From Flavobacterium psychrophilum (GTDB lineage Bacteria > Bacteroidota > Bacteroidia > Flavobacteriales > Flavobacteriaceae), in the NCBI GenBank assembly GCA_945869365.1, contig CAMBOW010000049.1:1-14568 (forward strand): a stretch of DNA of 14,568 bases. The letters are read 5' to 3'. Of the stretch, positions 13,961 to 14,568 are shown piece by piece. Each line of letters begins with the position of its first letter. Position 1 is the stretch's first letter. The translations under genes and the position numbers were made by a program. The notes under the pieces were generated by a model. The model ran no database searches. It was not told the origin of the DNA and saw nothing but the letters and a program-made list of their open reading frames with translations.

Positions 13961-14568
13961 ATGGCACAAGAAGAAAATTGTTGTGTAGTGGTTTGTGAAT
14001 CGCCACTAGACCAACACTATTGGGATGCGCAATACCAAGCTGAGCAAATTGGCTGGGATTTGGGTTGTTGTTCGCCTGCATTTCAGGCCTTGGTGGATGG
14101 TCTCGAAAATAAAAATGCATCCATTTTACTGCCGGGTTGCGGTTCGAGTTACGAGGCTAAATATTTAGTAAGCCAAGGATTTACCAATATTACCTTACTG
14201 GATATCGCACCTACTTTGGTGCATAAACTGCAATCTGAGTTCAGTGATTTTCCACAAATTCAAGTTGTTTTGGGAGATTTTTTTGCGCACCAAAATCAGT
14301 ACGATTATATCCTAGAACAAACCTTTTTCTGTGCCCTTCCACCTTCCTTGCGTGTGCAATACGTGGTCAAAATGCACGAATTACTGAAGCCAAATGGCCA
14401 ACTCATGGGTTTGCTTTTTGACACTACCTTTGAGGTGAGTCCGCCCTTTGGAGGTTCAATAGACGAATACATTCCTTTATTTGAATTGGCTTTTACGCTT
14501 TTGAAACTTGAAAAAACAGTGTTGTCAGTTCCCAAAAGAATAGGCAGTGAATTTGCTTTTCAGTTTCA
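13961..14568 (+). CDS. TPMT-like (thiopurine S-methyltransferase family) SAM-dependent methyltransferase, cut by window edge
   Basis: The frame is open from ATG 13961 to the right edge (202 codons). It is a class I methyltransferase of the TPMT group, which methylates thiols, selenium or tellurium compounds. The family signature YWDAQYQAEQIGWDLG is at 20-35, the SAM-binding LLPGCGSSYEAKYL at 56-69 with acidic LLDI at 79-82, GDFF at 105-108, and EQTFFCAL at 119-126. KPNGQLMGLLFD follows as strand 5. An N-terminal extension has clustered cysteines (C7, C8, C12), and C36-C37 replace the GxPSP stretch common near here, giving GCCSP; this is unusual for the family as I know it. It lies 9 nt after the rhodanese gene. 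Two minus-strand open frames overlapping it (13815-14120, 14305-14535) are shadows. Confidence 0.88.
   Translation, partial: MAQEENCCVVVCESPLDQHYWDAQYQAEQIGWDLGCCSPAFQALVDGLENKNASILLPGCGSSYEAKYLVSQGFTNITLLDIAPTLVHKLQSEFSDFPQIQVVLGDFFAHQNQYDYILEQTFFCALPPSLRVQYVVKMHELLKPNGQLMGLLFDTTFEVSPPFGGSIDEYIPLFELAFTLLKLEKTVLSVPKRIGSEFAFQF

Noticed and set aside
13815..14535. Minus-strand open frames of 101 and 76 residues opposite the rhodanese and methyltransferase genes
   Set aside because: Low-complexity translations without family features, lying opposite a well-supported methyltransferase frame.

Overview
The window looks like a chromosomal segment of a member of Bacteroidota, most likely family Flavobacteriaceae and probably Flavobacterium-like. 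The grounds are the gliding genes gldF and gldG, an LpxC N-terminus followed by LpxD, the TTG-started PhoH, moderate-to-low GC by eye, and at least six good matches to the Bacteroidota -7 promoter element TAnnTTTG. Shine-Dalgarno sequences are largely absent. No phage, transposase, CRISPR array, rRNA or tRNA was seen. The protein-coding content is mostly conserved housekeeping; the less ordinary material is in the short degenerate repeats, the leaders and the right-hand accessory genes.

Left half, minus strand, read right to left: phoH (P-loop ATPase), an M13 zinc metallopeptidase lipoprotein closed by a clear intrinsic terminator, an HD-domain phosphohydrolase with its own promoter, lpxD, and lpxC cut off by the left edge. 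lpxD and lpxC overlap by 8 nt and form the lipid A part of the window. lpxD has a leader with a perfect 8-bp hairpin and a misleading upstream in-frame ATG.

Centre: a 103-bp divergent intergenic region carries facing -7 elements for phoH and for a plus-strand operon. That operon encodes an S-adenosyl-L-methionine hydrolase (DUF62 family) followed by gldF and gldG, the membrane parts of an ABC transporter linked to gliding. dnaN follows with a textbook promoter (TTG-N18-TATATTTG) and a strong terminator, then mnmE.

Right end: a 310-bp gene-free stretch after mnmE holds an 8-nt repeat array and then a 15-unit heptamer array. The heptamer array lies in a 168-nt stretch with no G on the plus strand, and its minus strand carries a telomere-like G-quadruplex motif. 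After it come a J-domain/KTSC-domain protein, a TauE/SafE permease, a single-domain rhodanese and a TPMT-like methyltransferase cut off by the right edge. The last three could form a small sulfur or thiol handling group, which is an inference from neighbourhood.

The main unexplained pattern is that three unrelated degenerate tandem repeats with the same 7-nt period (ACGANNN, AAGTTNN, NNCCTAM) occur in one 14.6-kb window. One abuts the gldF start codon, one lies inside the mnmE reading frame, and one is intergenic.
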